Part shown: piece by piece, positions 1 through 8,215 of the stretch
Position numbering within the stretch: the stretch's first letter is position 1
Layout: each line of letters begins with the position of its first letter
NCBI RefSeq assembly: GCF_001941625.1
Contig: NZ_CP016076.1
Coordinates: forward strand, 6,060,001 to 6,124,000
Reading direction: 5' to 3'
Origin: Actinoalloteichus fjordicus
GTDB lineage: Bacteria; Actinomycetota; Actinomycetes; Mycobacteriales; Pseudonocardiaceae
DNA: 64,000 bases
Notes under the pieces: model-generated
Database searches by the model: none
What the model was told of the DNA's origin: nothing
What the model saw: only the letters and a program-made list of their open reading frames with translations
Made by a program: the position numbers and the translations under genes

Positions 1-163
1 CGGGTTCGCCGATCTCGTAGGCCTCGTCGGCCTTGAGGCGGTGTACCGAGTTCCGGTCCTCGTGCGGGAAGACGGCGACCGTCCCCGCGCCCAGCTCGTA
101 AGCGGCGCGAAACGCCCGAATCGCGATCTCGCCTCGATTGGCGACCAGGACCTTCCGGAACAT
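1..163 (-). CDS. pyc: Pyruvate carboxylase, N-terminal fragment (runs off the left edge)
   Basis: The reverse strand from an ATG at 163 reads [20 protein letters not shown] and continues with a segment containing [20 protein letters not shown]. This is the start of the biotin-carboxylase domain of pyruvate carboxylase, the enzyme that makes oxaloacetate from pyruvate and bicarbonate for anaplerosis. Only about 54 codons are inside the window. Acetyl-CoA/propionyl-CoA carboxylase alpha chains share the [10 protein letters not shown] motif, but the FPHEDRNS...HRLKADEA stretch is typical of the pyruvate enzyme. Pyruvate carboxylase near recG also fits mycobacterial gene order. Confidence 0.88.
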   Translation of the reverse strand, partial: MFRKVLVANRGEIAIRAFRAAYELGAGTVAVFPHEDRNSVHRLKADEAYEIGEP

Positions 164-687
164 ACGGGCTCCCCTTCCGATCAGCGAGTTCTCGCTGCCG
201 GCGACCGTACCGGCTTCCTCCCGCCCGCTGGGAGGACTCTCCCAACGGTCGAACTCGCCACTTTTCGCCCACCGGAAGAAAACGCGGTGTTCTTCGCGTC
301 GTGATGTGATCGACATCTCGAATCGGCGGATACTGCGCGGCTTCGGCGGTCCATCGGCATGTCCGGCCCCCGCTCGTGCCAGGCTCCGCGCGGACCCGCT
401 CCCTTCTGCCACCCGCCCTCTCGGCGGCGCGCGACACCCGACCCCGTGGCGCCGTCGCAGTCGGGACGCTCGTGAATCCGGGCGGTTCGTGACGTCGAGC
501 CGCCCGCCAGCCGCCTCGGCGTCGACCCTCGCGGTCGCTCGCGGCCGGACACGGTCGGCGATGAGATCGAGCACGGATCAACGGGGCGGCCGCAGAGCAC
601 GGCCCGAGGACGAGAACCACCCGCGAGGGCCGCGCAGGACCGATCGCGGCCCAGCCGGGTGCGGCAGGCGGCAGGCCCGACCGGCAA
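164..687. other. Intergenic stretch without a convincing gene
   Basis: Between the pyc start and the end of the TetR gene. The open frames here have arginine/proline-rich shadow composition and no recognisable domain. The pyc promoter should lie at the left end, but no clear -10/-35 pair is visible. Confidence 0.5.
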
Positions 688-1383
688 CTAGCCGACGACG
701 TCGCGCAGCCGGAGCGGCGCGGGCGGCGGCAGCGGGTCGATCGGCGCGCTCCGGTCGGCTCGGAACGCGTCGAGCAGGAGCGCCACGAGGCGTCGGGACG
801 CGGCGAGCCCGGCCTCGGCGGAGTCCGCGACGACGCCGCCGTTGGCCATGAGCAGCAACGCCAGATCGTGCTGCACGAAGTCGGGGCGCAGTCGGCCGCT
901 CGCCTTGGCTCGCCGGGTCAGGTCGACGAACCCTCGAATCGCCTCCTCCCGGCCCCGATCGACGTCGACGGTGCCGGGGTACGCGGCGAAGAAGGCAGCG
1001 CTGAAACCGCGATCGCGGGCCTGCATGACGCAGATCTGCTCGATCATCGTGCAGAAGCCGCGCCACGGGTCGGGATCGTCCAACGCGTCGCCGACCATCG
1101 AGGCGCACACCGCGAACTTCTCGGCGAACACCGCGCCGACCAGCGACTCCTTGGTGGGAAAGCGACGGTAGAGCGTCGCAACGCCGACGCCTGCCCGCCG
1201 CGCGATCGCGGCCGTCGGCACGTCGAGTCCTCGGGCGGCGAACAGGTCGCGGGCCGCCTCGACGATGCGGTCGCGGTTGCGCCGGGCGTCGGTGCGCAGC
1301 TCGTCACGGGCGTCCGCATCGGGCGCACGGTCCACGCCGGTCGGGCTCGGCATCCGAGACGGCTCGGCGTTCATCCTTCTCAC
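688..1383 (-). CDS. TetR/AcrR-family transcriptional regulator
   Basis: 231-residue one-component repressor. The N-terminal helix-turn-helix is clear at about residues 33-80 (RDRIVEAARDLF, then IARRAGVGVATLYRRFPTKE), followed by a variable all-helical ligand/dimer domain. ATG codons at 1383 and 1374 could both start it; the first ~30 residues are unstructured. It is divergent from the DUF385 gene, and a palindrome in the shared control region (1433-1456) is a likely operator, so it probably controls itself and that gene. The ligand cannot be read from sequence. Confidence 0.88.
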   Translation of the reverse strand: MRRMNAEPSRMPSPTGVDRAPDADARDELRTDARRNRDRIVEAARDLFAARGLDVPTAAIARRAGVGVATLYRRFPTKESLVGAVFAEKFAVCASMVGDALDDPDPWRGFCTMIEQICVMQARDRGFSAAFFAAYPGTVDVDRGREEAIRGFVDLTRRAKASGRLRPDFVQHDLALLLMANGGVVADSAEAGLAASRRLVALLLDAFRADRSAPIDPLPPPAPLRLRDVVG

Positions 1384-1432
1384 TTCACCTCGCAGGGCGG
1401 GATCGGACCGGTGGCGCTGCTAGCGTCGAAGC

Positions 1433-1456
1433 TAAGTGGAGATGCTAGTCCGCTTA
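1433..1456. promoter_or_regulatory. Candidate TetR operator
   Basis: TAAGTGGA, 8-bp spacer GATGCTAG, TCCGCTTA. Seven of eight arm positions are complementary. It lies 50 bp upstream of the TetR start in the divergent control region, with the size and spacing usual for TetR dimers. Confidence 0.6.
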
Positions 1457-1571
1457 TCGCCGATCGCGGGCGGTGGCACGACGGTCCCGCACCGTCGTTC
1501 GACCCGCCGACGCAGTCGGCACGATCCCGAAACCACCGCCGCAGTTGCCTGCGTCGACGATGGAGGTCGCG

Positions 1572-1982
1572 TTGCCGTACCGAGGTCCGCTCCCGCGCAC
1601 ACTGGTCGACCGGGTCAACAAGGGGGTGAACGCCCTGCGCGCCTCGCCACGCTGGGGCAGGCTGGCAGGCCGGTATCTCACCGAGGTCACCTACGTGGGG
1701 CGACGCTCGGGACGCACCATCAGCACGCCGGTGGGCTACCGGCGGCGGGGGGACGTCGTCACGATCCCCGTCATGATTCCCGAGTCCAAGAAGTGGTGGC
1801 GCAACTTCGTGGACGAGGGGCAGCCGATGTCGCTCCGGCTGGACGGCGTGGACCGCACCGGACATGCCGTCGCGCGCCGCGACGCACGCGGCCGCGTCGC
1901 CCTCACCGTGCACCTCGACGCCGTCCAGCCCGCCGACCCCGGTGTCGACCGCCCCGCGAAACCCGTCGACACCGAGCACTGA
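1572..1982 (+). CDS. Nitroreductase/deazaflavin-dependent oxidoreductase family protein (DUF385)
   Basis: Small split-barrel protein of the F420-dependent nitroreductase/quinone reductase type. The diagnostic stretch is VTYVGRRSGRTISTPVGYR followed by a basic turn and VVTIPVMIPESKKWWRN. I place the start at TTG 1572 (MPYRGPLPRTLVDRV) because GGAGG lies 5 nt upstream at 1562-1566; ATG codons at 1560 and 1473 are in frame and would add 4 or 33 residues unlike the family. Presence of cofC at 36.7 kb shows that the organism makes F420, so the cofactor is available. Substrate unknown. Probably regulated by the divergent TetR. Confidence 0.8.
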   Translation: MPYRGPLPRTLVDRVNKGVNALRASPRWGRLAGRYLTEVTYVGRRSGRTISTPVGYRRRGDVVTIPVMIPESKKWWRNFVDEGQPMSLRLDGVDRTGHAVARRDARGRVALTVHLDAVQPADPGVDRPAKPVDTEH

Positions 1983-2267
1983 CCCGACCGGCTGCGACCG
2001 GCCGCCGGGCCTGCCCACCGCGAGCGGCGGCCCCGGCTCGGCCGGGCGACGGCCGACGTCGACGCCGAGCAGGCCCGCCCGTCTCCTTGGCGGGACGGGC
2101 CGGATTCGCCTCGCCCCGCCCGCCACGGCGAGCAGCCGCCTTCGCCTGCGGACCGCCGCCCGTTCCACGACCCGGCGAATCCGTTTCCACCTCCGCCTCA
2201 GCCGGGGACCCCGCGCATCCCCTCGGTGTTACGGTGTCCGACTGCCCTGAGGAAGGAAGCCAGCGCC

Positions 2268-3536
2268 GTGTCCGAACGCGATCGTGCCCACTACTCCGAT
2301 GAGGACATCCGCTCGAGCTGGGTTGCCGAGCCGCCGAAGCTGAACTCCACCGTCACCCTCGCCGACTACGACCCGGAGTGGCCGAGGCTCTACGAGCGGG
2401 AGGCCGAGCGGATTCGCGGGCTGCTCGGCGACCGGGTCGTCGCGCTGGAGCACATCGGGTCGACCTCGGTTCCGGGGTTATGCGCCAAGCCGATCGTCGA
2501 CGTCCTGCTGGTCGTTCCCGACTCCGCCGACGAGCCCGCCTACGTCCCGGCCTTGACAGGCGCGGGGTACCGGCTGGTCATCCGGGAGCCGGCGCGGGAC
2601 GAGCATCGCGCGTTCAAGGGCCCGGACACCAATGTCAACCTGCACGTCTACTCACGCGGCTGCCCCGAGATCGAACGGTATCGGCTCTTCCGCGACCGGC
2701 TGCGGACCCACGACGAGGAACGGGACCGCTACGCCACCGCCAAGCGGGAGCTGGCGAGCCGCACCTGGCAGTACATCCAGAACTACGCCGACGCCAAGAC
2801 CGAGATCGTCGACGAGATCCTGAGCCGGGCGCGGGAGGCCGCCGCCGCTCCCTATGACGAATTCAGCGCCGCCTACGCGGAGCACTCGGGTGTCAATCCC
2901 TTCCAGGTCTACTACGACCGGCCCGCGATCCTGGGCCTCGCGGGCGAGGTGGCGGGCCTGCGGGTGCTCGACGTCGGCAGCGCGGCGGGACTGCTGGCGG
3001 CCGAGCTCGCCGATCGGGGCGCGCGGGTCACCGGCATCGATCGCAGCCAGGGCATGGTGGACATCGCCCGTGCCCGGTTCGGCGACCGGATCGACTTCCA
3101 CCGGGCCGACGTCGCCCGGCCGCTGGACTTCCTGGCGGACGACTCGGTCGACCTGGTGACCGCCTCGCTGGTCCTGCACTACCTGCGGGACTGGGGGCCG
3201 ACGCTGGCCGAGTTCCGTCGGGTGCTGCGGCCCGGCGGGACGGTGGTGGCCTCCGTGCACCATCCGGAGGACTGGCACTGGTTCGAGGGCACCCGCTACT
3301 TCGAGACGGAGTTGCTCACCGACGAGTGGAATCTCGCCGGACACCGGCACCGGGTGCAGTTCTACCGCCGCCCGCTGAGCGCGACCTTCACCGCGCTGCG
3401 CGAGGCGGGCTTCGTGGTGGACCGGCTCGAGGAGCCCGCGCCGCTGCCGGCGTGCGAGGCGGCCGATCCGGGCGCCTGGACGATGCTCACCGGCGGCCCG
3501 AGGTTCCTCTACCTCCGGTTGATCAACCCGAGGTGA
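2268..3536 (+). CDS. GrpB/UPF0157 nucleotidyltransferase-like domain fused to SAM-dependent methyltransferase
   Basis: 422 residues from GTG 2268, with AGGAAGG 8-12 nt upstream. Residues ~25-190 are a GrpB (UPF0157) domain of the nucleotidyltransferase superfamily: DYDPEWPRLYEREAERI, then EHIGSTSVPGLCAKPIVDVL with the GST...D-V-L active-site pattern. Residues ~205-420 are a class I methyltransferase: motif I VLDVGSAAGLLAAELA, GIDRS, then LVLHYLRDWGPTLAEFRRVL and RPGGTVVASVHHP. Both halves occur as separate proteins in actinomycetes and neither has a settled substrate. The fusion suggests that nucleotidyl transfer and methylation act on one molecule (inference). It stands alone between the DUF385 gene and the transporter relic. 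Confidence 0.85.
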   Translation: MSERDRAHYSDEDIRSSWVAEPPKLNSTVTLADYDPEWPRLYEREAERIRGLLGDRVVALEHIGSTSVPGLCAKPIVDVLLVVPDSADEPAYVPALTGAGYRLVIREPARDEHRAFKGPDTNVNLHVYSRGCPEIERYRLFRDRLRTHDEERDRYATAKRELASRTWQYIQNYADAKTEIVDEILSRAREAAAAPYDEFSAAYAEHSGVNPFQVYYDRPAILGLAGEVAGLRVLDVGSAAGLLAAELADRGARVTGIDRSQGMVDIARARFGDRIDFHRADVARPLDFLADDSVDLVTASLVLHYLRDWGPTLAEFRRVLRPGGTVVASVHHPEDWHWFEGTRYFETELLTDEWNLAGHRHRVQFYRRPLSATFTALREAGFVVDRLEEPAPLPACEAADPGAWTMLTGGPRFLYLRLINPR

Positions 3537-3599
3537 GGTGGCCGGGGCGCCCTCAGCGCGCCCCCGCCGCGTCCCGCAGCAGGGCCATCCTGATCTCTC

Positions 3600-4631
3600 G
3601 CGCGGTGCTCATGTGCTCGCCGCCGGGGCCTTCGGCGCGTTGATGCTGCTCGCAGCCGTGCTGGTAATCACCGATGCGCGCTCCGGCTGCCCGACACCGG
3701 TGCGGTCGTCGGCCCCCGCCGCCGTGCCGCTGCCGATCGGCGTGCTGCTCGGTCTCGTCGGCGCGACGCTGCTCGGGCAGTCGGTGCTGCGGCATCGGAC
3801 GGCGTCGCCTGGCAGTCCAAGGCGGTGCTGCGCCTGGCGGCCGTGGTCGCCACGCTCGTGACGTTCGCCCTGCCGCTGCCGGTGCTCGGCTACGTGGTGA
3901 CCTCGGCGGGCCTTTTCGTCGCCGCCGCGCTGCTGCTCGGCGCCCCGCACCCCGGCCGTATGGCCGACTACGGCTGGGCACTCGCGGCGATCGGCAGCTT
4001 CATCGCGGGCACGATCGGCACCCTCGCGCTCACCTTCCTGGCGCCTGCGGTCGCCGACCTCGCCACGACCTTCGGGCCGCCCGAGTACGTGGCCGGTGAT
4101 GGCCGTGGCGTTCGTGACCGTCAGTGCGCTGCTCGGCCGCAACCTCCTGGACGGGTCTGGTCGCCCTGCCTGTCGATCATCACCATCGGGCTGATCGGCA
4201 TCGACTCGCAGACCGGCCAGCCCGACTCGCCTTCGGCGTCGGCGAACTGTTGGACGGCATCGACGTCGTCGTGGCGCTGTTCGCGCTCAGCGAGGCCTTC
4301 GGACACCTGTTGACCGGCACCGGTCACAGCACCGTCCACCCGCTGCGCGAGCGGGCGATGCTGTCACGCTCCGACTTTCCGCCGGTCGTGGCCCGCGTGG
4401 CTGCGCGGCACGGCGGTGGGCTTCCCGATCGGCAGCCTGCCCGCAGGCGGAGCCGAGGTGCCGACCTTTCTCAGCTACAGCATGGAGAAGCGGCTGACCC
4501 GGCATCCCCGCGAGTTCGGCCATGGCGCGATCGAAGGCGTCGCCGGACCGGAGGCGGCCAACAGCGCGGCGGTCGCAGGCGTGCTGCTGCGCAGGCGCCG
4601 GGCCGCCCGAGGCAGGGTGACGAGCGGCTGA
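3600..4631 (+). pseudogene. Degraded tripartite tricarboxylate transporter genes tctB and tctA
   Basis: Coding similarity jumps between the three forward frames. Around 3610-3790 and 3810-3950 there is a TctB-like small membrane subunit (AGAFGALMLLAAVLVITDAR; then LRLAAVVATLVTFALPLPVL in another frame). It runs directly into TctA sequence lacking roughly its first 100 residues (AAIGSFIAGTIGTLALTFLA, FGPPEYVA, IDSQTGQ, ELLDGIDVVVALFALSEAF). A further shift leads to [20 protein letters not shown] and [13 protein letters not shown] at 4416-4600, where TctA breaks off about 180 residues short. No tctC is present. At least three frameshifts plus two deletions make it non-functional. Confidence 0.8.
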
Positions 4632-4797
4632 GCGTGTTCAGCTTTCGCCCCGCCGAGCCTTCCGGCCGGCGGGGCGGAGTCCTCCTGTCGGCCCGGTGAA
4701 TGGCGTCGTCGACCGTCGTCGGCCGCCGCCGAGGACGGTTCGCCGGTCACCTCCGGCGCAGGCGGCGGCCTCCCCAGAGCCCTAGGACTCCGACCGG

Positions 4798-5148
4798 TCA
4801 GAACACGCAGGTGCCTTCGGGGATGCTGCCGTTGCCCTGGTAGTCGACGCTGGCGACCACCGGAGACTCGCGCTTGATCCTCGCGGCCAGCTCCTTGCCT
4901 CGCTCGATCCAGGCAGTCTTGGCCTGCGAGGTGGGAAACCCCGAGCCCTGCGGGTCGTCGGGGTCGTAGAGGTCCTGATACTCCTCGTCCCAGGCAGTGA
5001 TGTCGCGGACGAGGTCGTCGTCCAGTTGAAGGAACGCGATGCTCTCCTCGTCGATCCAGTGGTTGAGGGATTCTCCGGGATCTCCGTTGTCGTAGTAGAA
5101 CGGCCCTTCGTTCCAGCCCGTCAAGATGAACAATTCGACGGTCGCCAC
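4798..5148 (-). CDS. Small acidic protein, paralogue 1 (possible immunity protein)
   Basis: 116 residues, acidic, no signal peptide or membrane segment. It is roughly half identical to the next gene upstream: both share PFYYD, an acidic NH-I-E-E segment, the W-DEE-Q--Y-P-D block, an FPT motif, W-ERG-ELA-RIK-ES-VVA-V-Y and a C-terminal TCVF. I do not recognise a named family. Two small acidic paralogues downstream of a toxin-like gene in the same orientation is the arrangement of duplicated immunity genes in polymorphic toxin loci, so immunity is inferred from context. ATG 5148 follows an upstream GGAGGTAAG. Confidence 0.75.
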   Translation of the reverse strand: MATVELFILTGWNEGPFYYDNGDPGESLNHWIDEESIAFLQLDDDLVRDITAWDEEYQDLYDPDDPQGSGFPTSQAKTAWIERGKELAARIKRESPVVASVDYQGNGSIPEGTCVF

Positions 5149-5347
5149 CGCTTACCTCCGATGCAGTCGGGGCCGGATCTTCCGACCCGTCTGCAACGGG
5201 CATCGCGCCTGCGGTCTCACCGATGCGCCTGCCGCACACGAGTCCGGCGAAGACGTGATCGACGATCCGCTCCCGTAGAAGTCCGCGTTCTCGACCTTCA
5301 CTCGGCGGCCTGCCGTCACGATACGGCCCATCCCCAGCGTCTTCGGG

Positions 5348-5695
5348 TCAGAAGACGCAGGTCCAGTCAGGGATGGTGCCGTCGGCCCGATAGTTCACCC
5401 GTGCGACGACCGTGGACTCCTGTTTGATGCGACGGGCGAGTTCTCTGCCTCTCTCCAACCAGGCGTTCTCGCTCTCGGGGGTGGGAAAGACCGAGGCCCG
5501 GGTGTCGGCGGGCTGGTAGATCGCCTGGAATTCCTCGTCCCAGGCGGCGATGTCCCGGGTCAGCTCCCAGCCGAGTCCGAGGAAGTCGGCGGCCTCCTCG
5601 ATCGAGTGGTTGTAGTCCTCGCCCTCGCCTGCGTCGTAGTAGAAGGGGTCCTCCTGCCATCCCGCAAGGATGGCGACGTCGACTGTCATCGTCAC
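5348..5695 (-). CDS. Small acidic protein, paralogue 2 (possible immunity protein)
   Basis: 115 residues, paralogue of the 4798-5148 product with identical ending (TCVF) and the shared AWDEEFQAIY and WLERGRELARRIKQES blocks. The start could be ATG 5695 or the ATG two codons later (MTMTVDVAILAGWQ). It sits directly downstream of the toxin-like frame, whose stop is at 5696, so the two abut and were probably one transcript. Function is inferred only from this position and from the duplication. Confidence 0.77.
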   Translation of the reverse strand: MTMTVDVAILAGWQEDPFYYDAGEGEDYNHSIEEAADFLGLGWELTRDIAAWDEEFQAIYQPADTRASVFPTPESENAWLERGRELARRIKQESTVVARVNYRADGTIPDWTCVF

Positions 5696-6383
5696 TCACT
5701 TTCGGTGCGGGTGCGGCCGGAGCCTACGTCTCCTCGGTATGGGGTGGGCGCCGATGATGCCACCGTCATCGGCAACGGTGACGGCCACCCGACGAATCTC
5801 GCCGTCGAAGTCCACCTCGTACACCGGCCGATCCCGGCCGCTGTAGCCGACCACGACCCCACGCTCGAGAGCCGCGAACACGAGAGCCGGAATCCTCTCG
5901 CGTGGGACTCCCATCCTCTCGAATGCGCCCCGCTTCTGCGGCTCCAGAATATGATCCAGTCCTTTGCGCGGGGCCGCGTTCCAACCAGACGGTGCGCCCG
6001 TCGCGAAGCCTTGTCATCCGCACGACCTTCGTCCGGTCGATGTCGGCACCCGTCCGATCCAGGTACTCCATCCACTCCGCATACCGCCCCGTGGGGTCGG
6101 CTATCTCGGGGTCAATCAAGCGTGGACCGTCCTCCGGGTCTTCTCGGCCGGATTCGGGCTCTCCTCTTCCAAGTGACGCCGTCTCACCAAGACGAAGCCC
6201 GGCAACACTCCAGCAGTACCCGTCGATGATCTGCTGTGCCTCGGCGAGCGCTGCCTCCGCAAGGCGAACCTCCTCGGCCGCAGCATCACCACACTCCCGA
6301 ATCCACTCGACATGTGGCCAGACGGAGATCCGGGTGGCAGGCCGGAAGATCCCCGCCCCATCGTCGATCGCGGTGTGCGCCAT
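5696..6383 (-). pseudogene. Frameshifted toxin-like gene (possible nuclease-type polymorphic toxin)
   Basis: Frame A starts with ATG 6383 (MAHTAIDDGAGIFRPATRI) and is coherent to about RYAEWMEYLDRTGADIDRTK and LRDGRTVW near 5985, then turns into low-complexity shadow sequence. Frame B (5696 to about 5985) continues sensibly with GWNAAPRKGLDHILEPQKRG, then RERIPALVFAALERGVVVGY and a short beta-rich end VYEVDFDGEIRRVAVTVADD. The join is at about 5975-5990, so one frameshift separates them. The compact D-H-I...R-G-x-F...beta-strand ending resembles C-terminal nuclease toxins of the BECR type (weak, from pattern only). Could instead be a sequencing error in a live gene. Confidence 0.5.
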
Positions 6384-6389
6384 CGCGCA

Positions 6390-6696
6390 GGCGGCGCGGG
6401 CTTCGATCAGCAGACACCTCTACATCCTGCCGTTCTCAACGACTCCTGTCAGTGTCGCGGAGTTCCCCTTCACTTACTTCAGGGTGCCGCCTTCTGACCG
6501 CAACGTACCGGCTGTGGAGATCGTCTATGTGGAACAAGTCCACCACGGCGATTACCTCGATGGCGCCGCTGACATCGCTGTTTACGGTGGGGTGTGGAGC
6601 GGCCTCCTGGGATCGGCTCTCGACACAGCGAGGTCTCACGAGTTCCTACTTCAAGCCGCTACGCAGTACGAAGACTCATCCTCGAAGGAGACATGA
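6390..6696 (+). pseudogene. 3' remnant of Scr1-type XRE regulator (DUF5753 C-terminal half)
   Basis: The forward frame ending at 6696 carries HLYILPFSTTP, SVAEFPF, EIVYVEQVHHGDYLDGAADI and ALDTARSHEFLLQAAT, matching the C-terminal end of DUF5753 regulators (VLPF..., F-I-L-EF, VVYLE, a--Y---F--L---AL). The N-terminal helix-turn-helix and the first half of DUF5753 are missing: the sequence just upstream is the start of the oppositely oriented toxin-like gene. The stop overlaps the ATG of the DUF397 gene (ATGA at 6693-6696), the usual coupling of this pair. Confidence 0.65.
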
Positions 6697-6893
6697 TGAT
6701 CCCGGTGACCTCCACGCACTGGCGGAAGGCAGCCGCAAGTTCAGGGAACGGCAACAACTGCGTAGAGGTCGGCATCTCCTCGACCTCAGTCGGCATACGC
6801 GACACCAAGAACCGGCACGGCGGAACCCTCACCGTCGGCCACGCCACATTCGGGGCCTTACTGACTGCGATCAAAAACGATCGGCTGCACTGA
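6693..6893 (+). CDS. DUF397 domain-containing protein
   Basis: 66 residues: THWRKAAASSGNGNNCVEVG, VGIRDTKNRHGGTLTV, and an F--LL-AIK---L ending, the DUF397 pattern W-KSS-S---G-CVEVA, V-VRDSK. DUF397 proteins are small partners of Scr1/DUF5753 regulators in actinomycetes and are often multicopy. AAGGAG at 6685-6690 supports ATG 6693 or 6696. Its usual upstream partner is truncated here, so it may be a stranded half of the pair. A hairpin at 6909-6942 follows. Confidence 0.85.
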   Translation: MMIPVTSTHWRKAAASSGNGNNCVEVGISSTSVGIRDTKNRHGGTLTVGHATFGALLTAIKNDRLH

Positions 6894-6908
6894 ACCTCAG
6901 ACCGACAA

Positions 6909-6942
6909 GTCGGCCCTTGACCAGCCCCGGTCGAGGGCCGAC
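6909..6942 (+). terminator. Stem-loop downstream of the DUF397 gene
   Basis: GTCGGCCCT (6909-6917) and AGGGCCGAC (6934-6942) form a perfect 9-bp stem with a 16-nt loop, 16 nt after the stop. There is no U-tract, so it may act as a simple stem-loop end. Confidence 0.45.
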
Positions 6943-7029
6943 CTCGTCAGCAACGTCGAAGTCTCGCGATTCGTCCACCGAGGTGATCGCACCGGACTCC
7001 GCTACACCTTCGCCGTGGATGATTGACCC

Positions 7030-7911
7030 GTGACCGCACGAACACGCGGAACGCTCCTGTTGGCCGTCCTCGCGCTGGCCTGGGGGTCGAACTTCCTCTG
7101 GATCAAGATCGCCCTGGCGGGGTTCGACCCCGTCACGCTGACGTTCGGCCGACTCGCCCTCGGCGCCCTCGTCCTGTTCGCCATCGTCGGAGCGCGACGG
7201 CTATCCCTGCCCCGTGATGCCGCGACGTGGGGACACCTCACCATCGCGGCCCTGCTGGCCAACGCCGCGCCCTACCTGCTGTTCGCGGTCGGGGAGACCC
7301 GGGTCGACTCCGGCATCGCGGGAGCGCTCAATGCCACCACCCCGCTCTGGACCCTGCTCCTGGCATTGGCGCTACGCGCTCAGAACAGACCGACTGTGGC
7401 CCAGGCTGCCGGGTTCTTCCTCGGCTTCCTCGGCTGTCTGCTCATCTTCCAGCCCTGGACCACGCACGGGATCGATCTCGCAGGCGCGCTCAGCTGCCTG
7501 GCCGCCGCGTTCTCCTACGCAGTGAGCTACCTCTACATCGGCCGCCACCTCGCGCCAAGGACTCTCTCCCCGGTCACGCTGTCCGCCTGCCAACTCCTCG
7601 CCGCCACCGGCTGGCTGGCACTGGCGCTGCCTTTCGGGGACGTCGCCACGACCACTGTCACCGCCCCGGCCGTCGCGGCCCTCCTCATCCTCGGCGTGCT
7701 GGGCACCGGCCTGGCCTACATCGTCAACTACGCCCTCATCCGCACCGACGGAGCACCGCAGGCCTCCCTCGTCTCCTACCTGCTGCCCGCGATATCCGTC
7801 GTGCTCGGCGCACTGTTCCTCGGCGAGCCGCTGGCCGGGACACTCGTCGGCGTCATCGTGATCCTCTTCGGCGTCGCGTTGTCTCGCCGGAGAACTCGTT
7901 CAGCTGCGTGA
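7030..7911 (+). CDS. EamA/DMT-superfamily transporter
   Basis: 293 residues with ten predicted membrane helices in two EamA repeats: repeat 1 from LLLAVLALAWGSNFLWIKIA, repeat 2 from ALSCLAAAFSYAVSYLYIG. Typical family marks are WGSNF in helix 1, the helix 3-4 segment ANAAPYLLFAVGETRVDSG and a conserved LFLGEPL before the last helix. It is an inner-membrane exporter of small metabolites; substrate not predictable. Start GTG 7030. A perfect 16-bp palindrome covers the stop region (7910-7925). Confidence 0.9.
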   Translation: MTARTRGTLLLAVLALAWGSNFLWIKIALAGFDPVTLTFGRLALGALVLFAIVGARRLSLPRDAATWGHLTIAALLANAAPYLLFAVGETRVDSGIAGALNATTPLWTLLLALALRAQNRPTVAQAAGFFLGFLGCLLIFQPWTTHGIDLAGALSCLAAAFSYAVSYLYIGRHLAPRTLSPVTLSACQLLAATGWLALALPFGDVATTTVTAPAVAALLILGVLGTGLAYIVNYALIRTDGAPQASLVSYLLPAISVVLGALFLGEPLAGTLVGVIVILFGVALSRRRTRSAA

Positions 7912-8215
7912 GCCTGCGCAGGCTCGTCCCGTTCCAATGACGGTCCCAGGAACGCTGACCGCCACCACACCGACGAACTGGAGCGCATCGCACCAGGAGA
8001 TCGACGTCCTGCTGCCGGATCTCGCCGCGCGACGGGGTCACGCCGCGTGGGCATCGCTCCGGCAGCGTCGCCAGTAGTCAGTGGTGCGCTGATCCAGCTA
8101 CGGCTGTGCCTGAGCGACGCCGTGCCGCAGGTCGTCAACCCGCGACACACCCGACCTGGTGCACCTCCTCGAGCCGGCCCGATCAAGGGCGAGGGGCGCC
8201 ACGGCCGTCGTCCGG
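7912..8215. other. Intergenic stretch, no gene seen
   Basis: About 300 bp between two convergent genes. Its left end contains the palindrome GAGCCTGCGCAGGCTC (7910-7925), which could serve as a terminator. The remaining open frames have no recognisable domain. Confidence 0.4.

Noticed and set aside
138-851. Long forward frame of 237 codons
   Set aside because: Arg/Pro/Gly-rich, overlaps pyc and TetR genes on the other strand, no domain or ribosome site.
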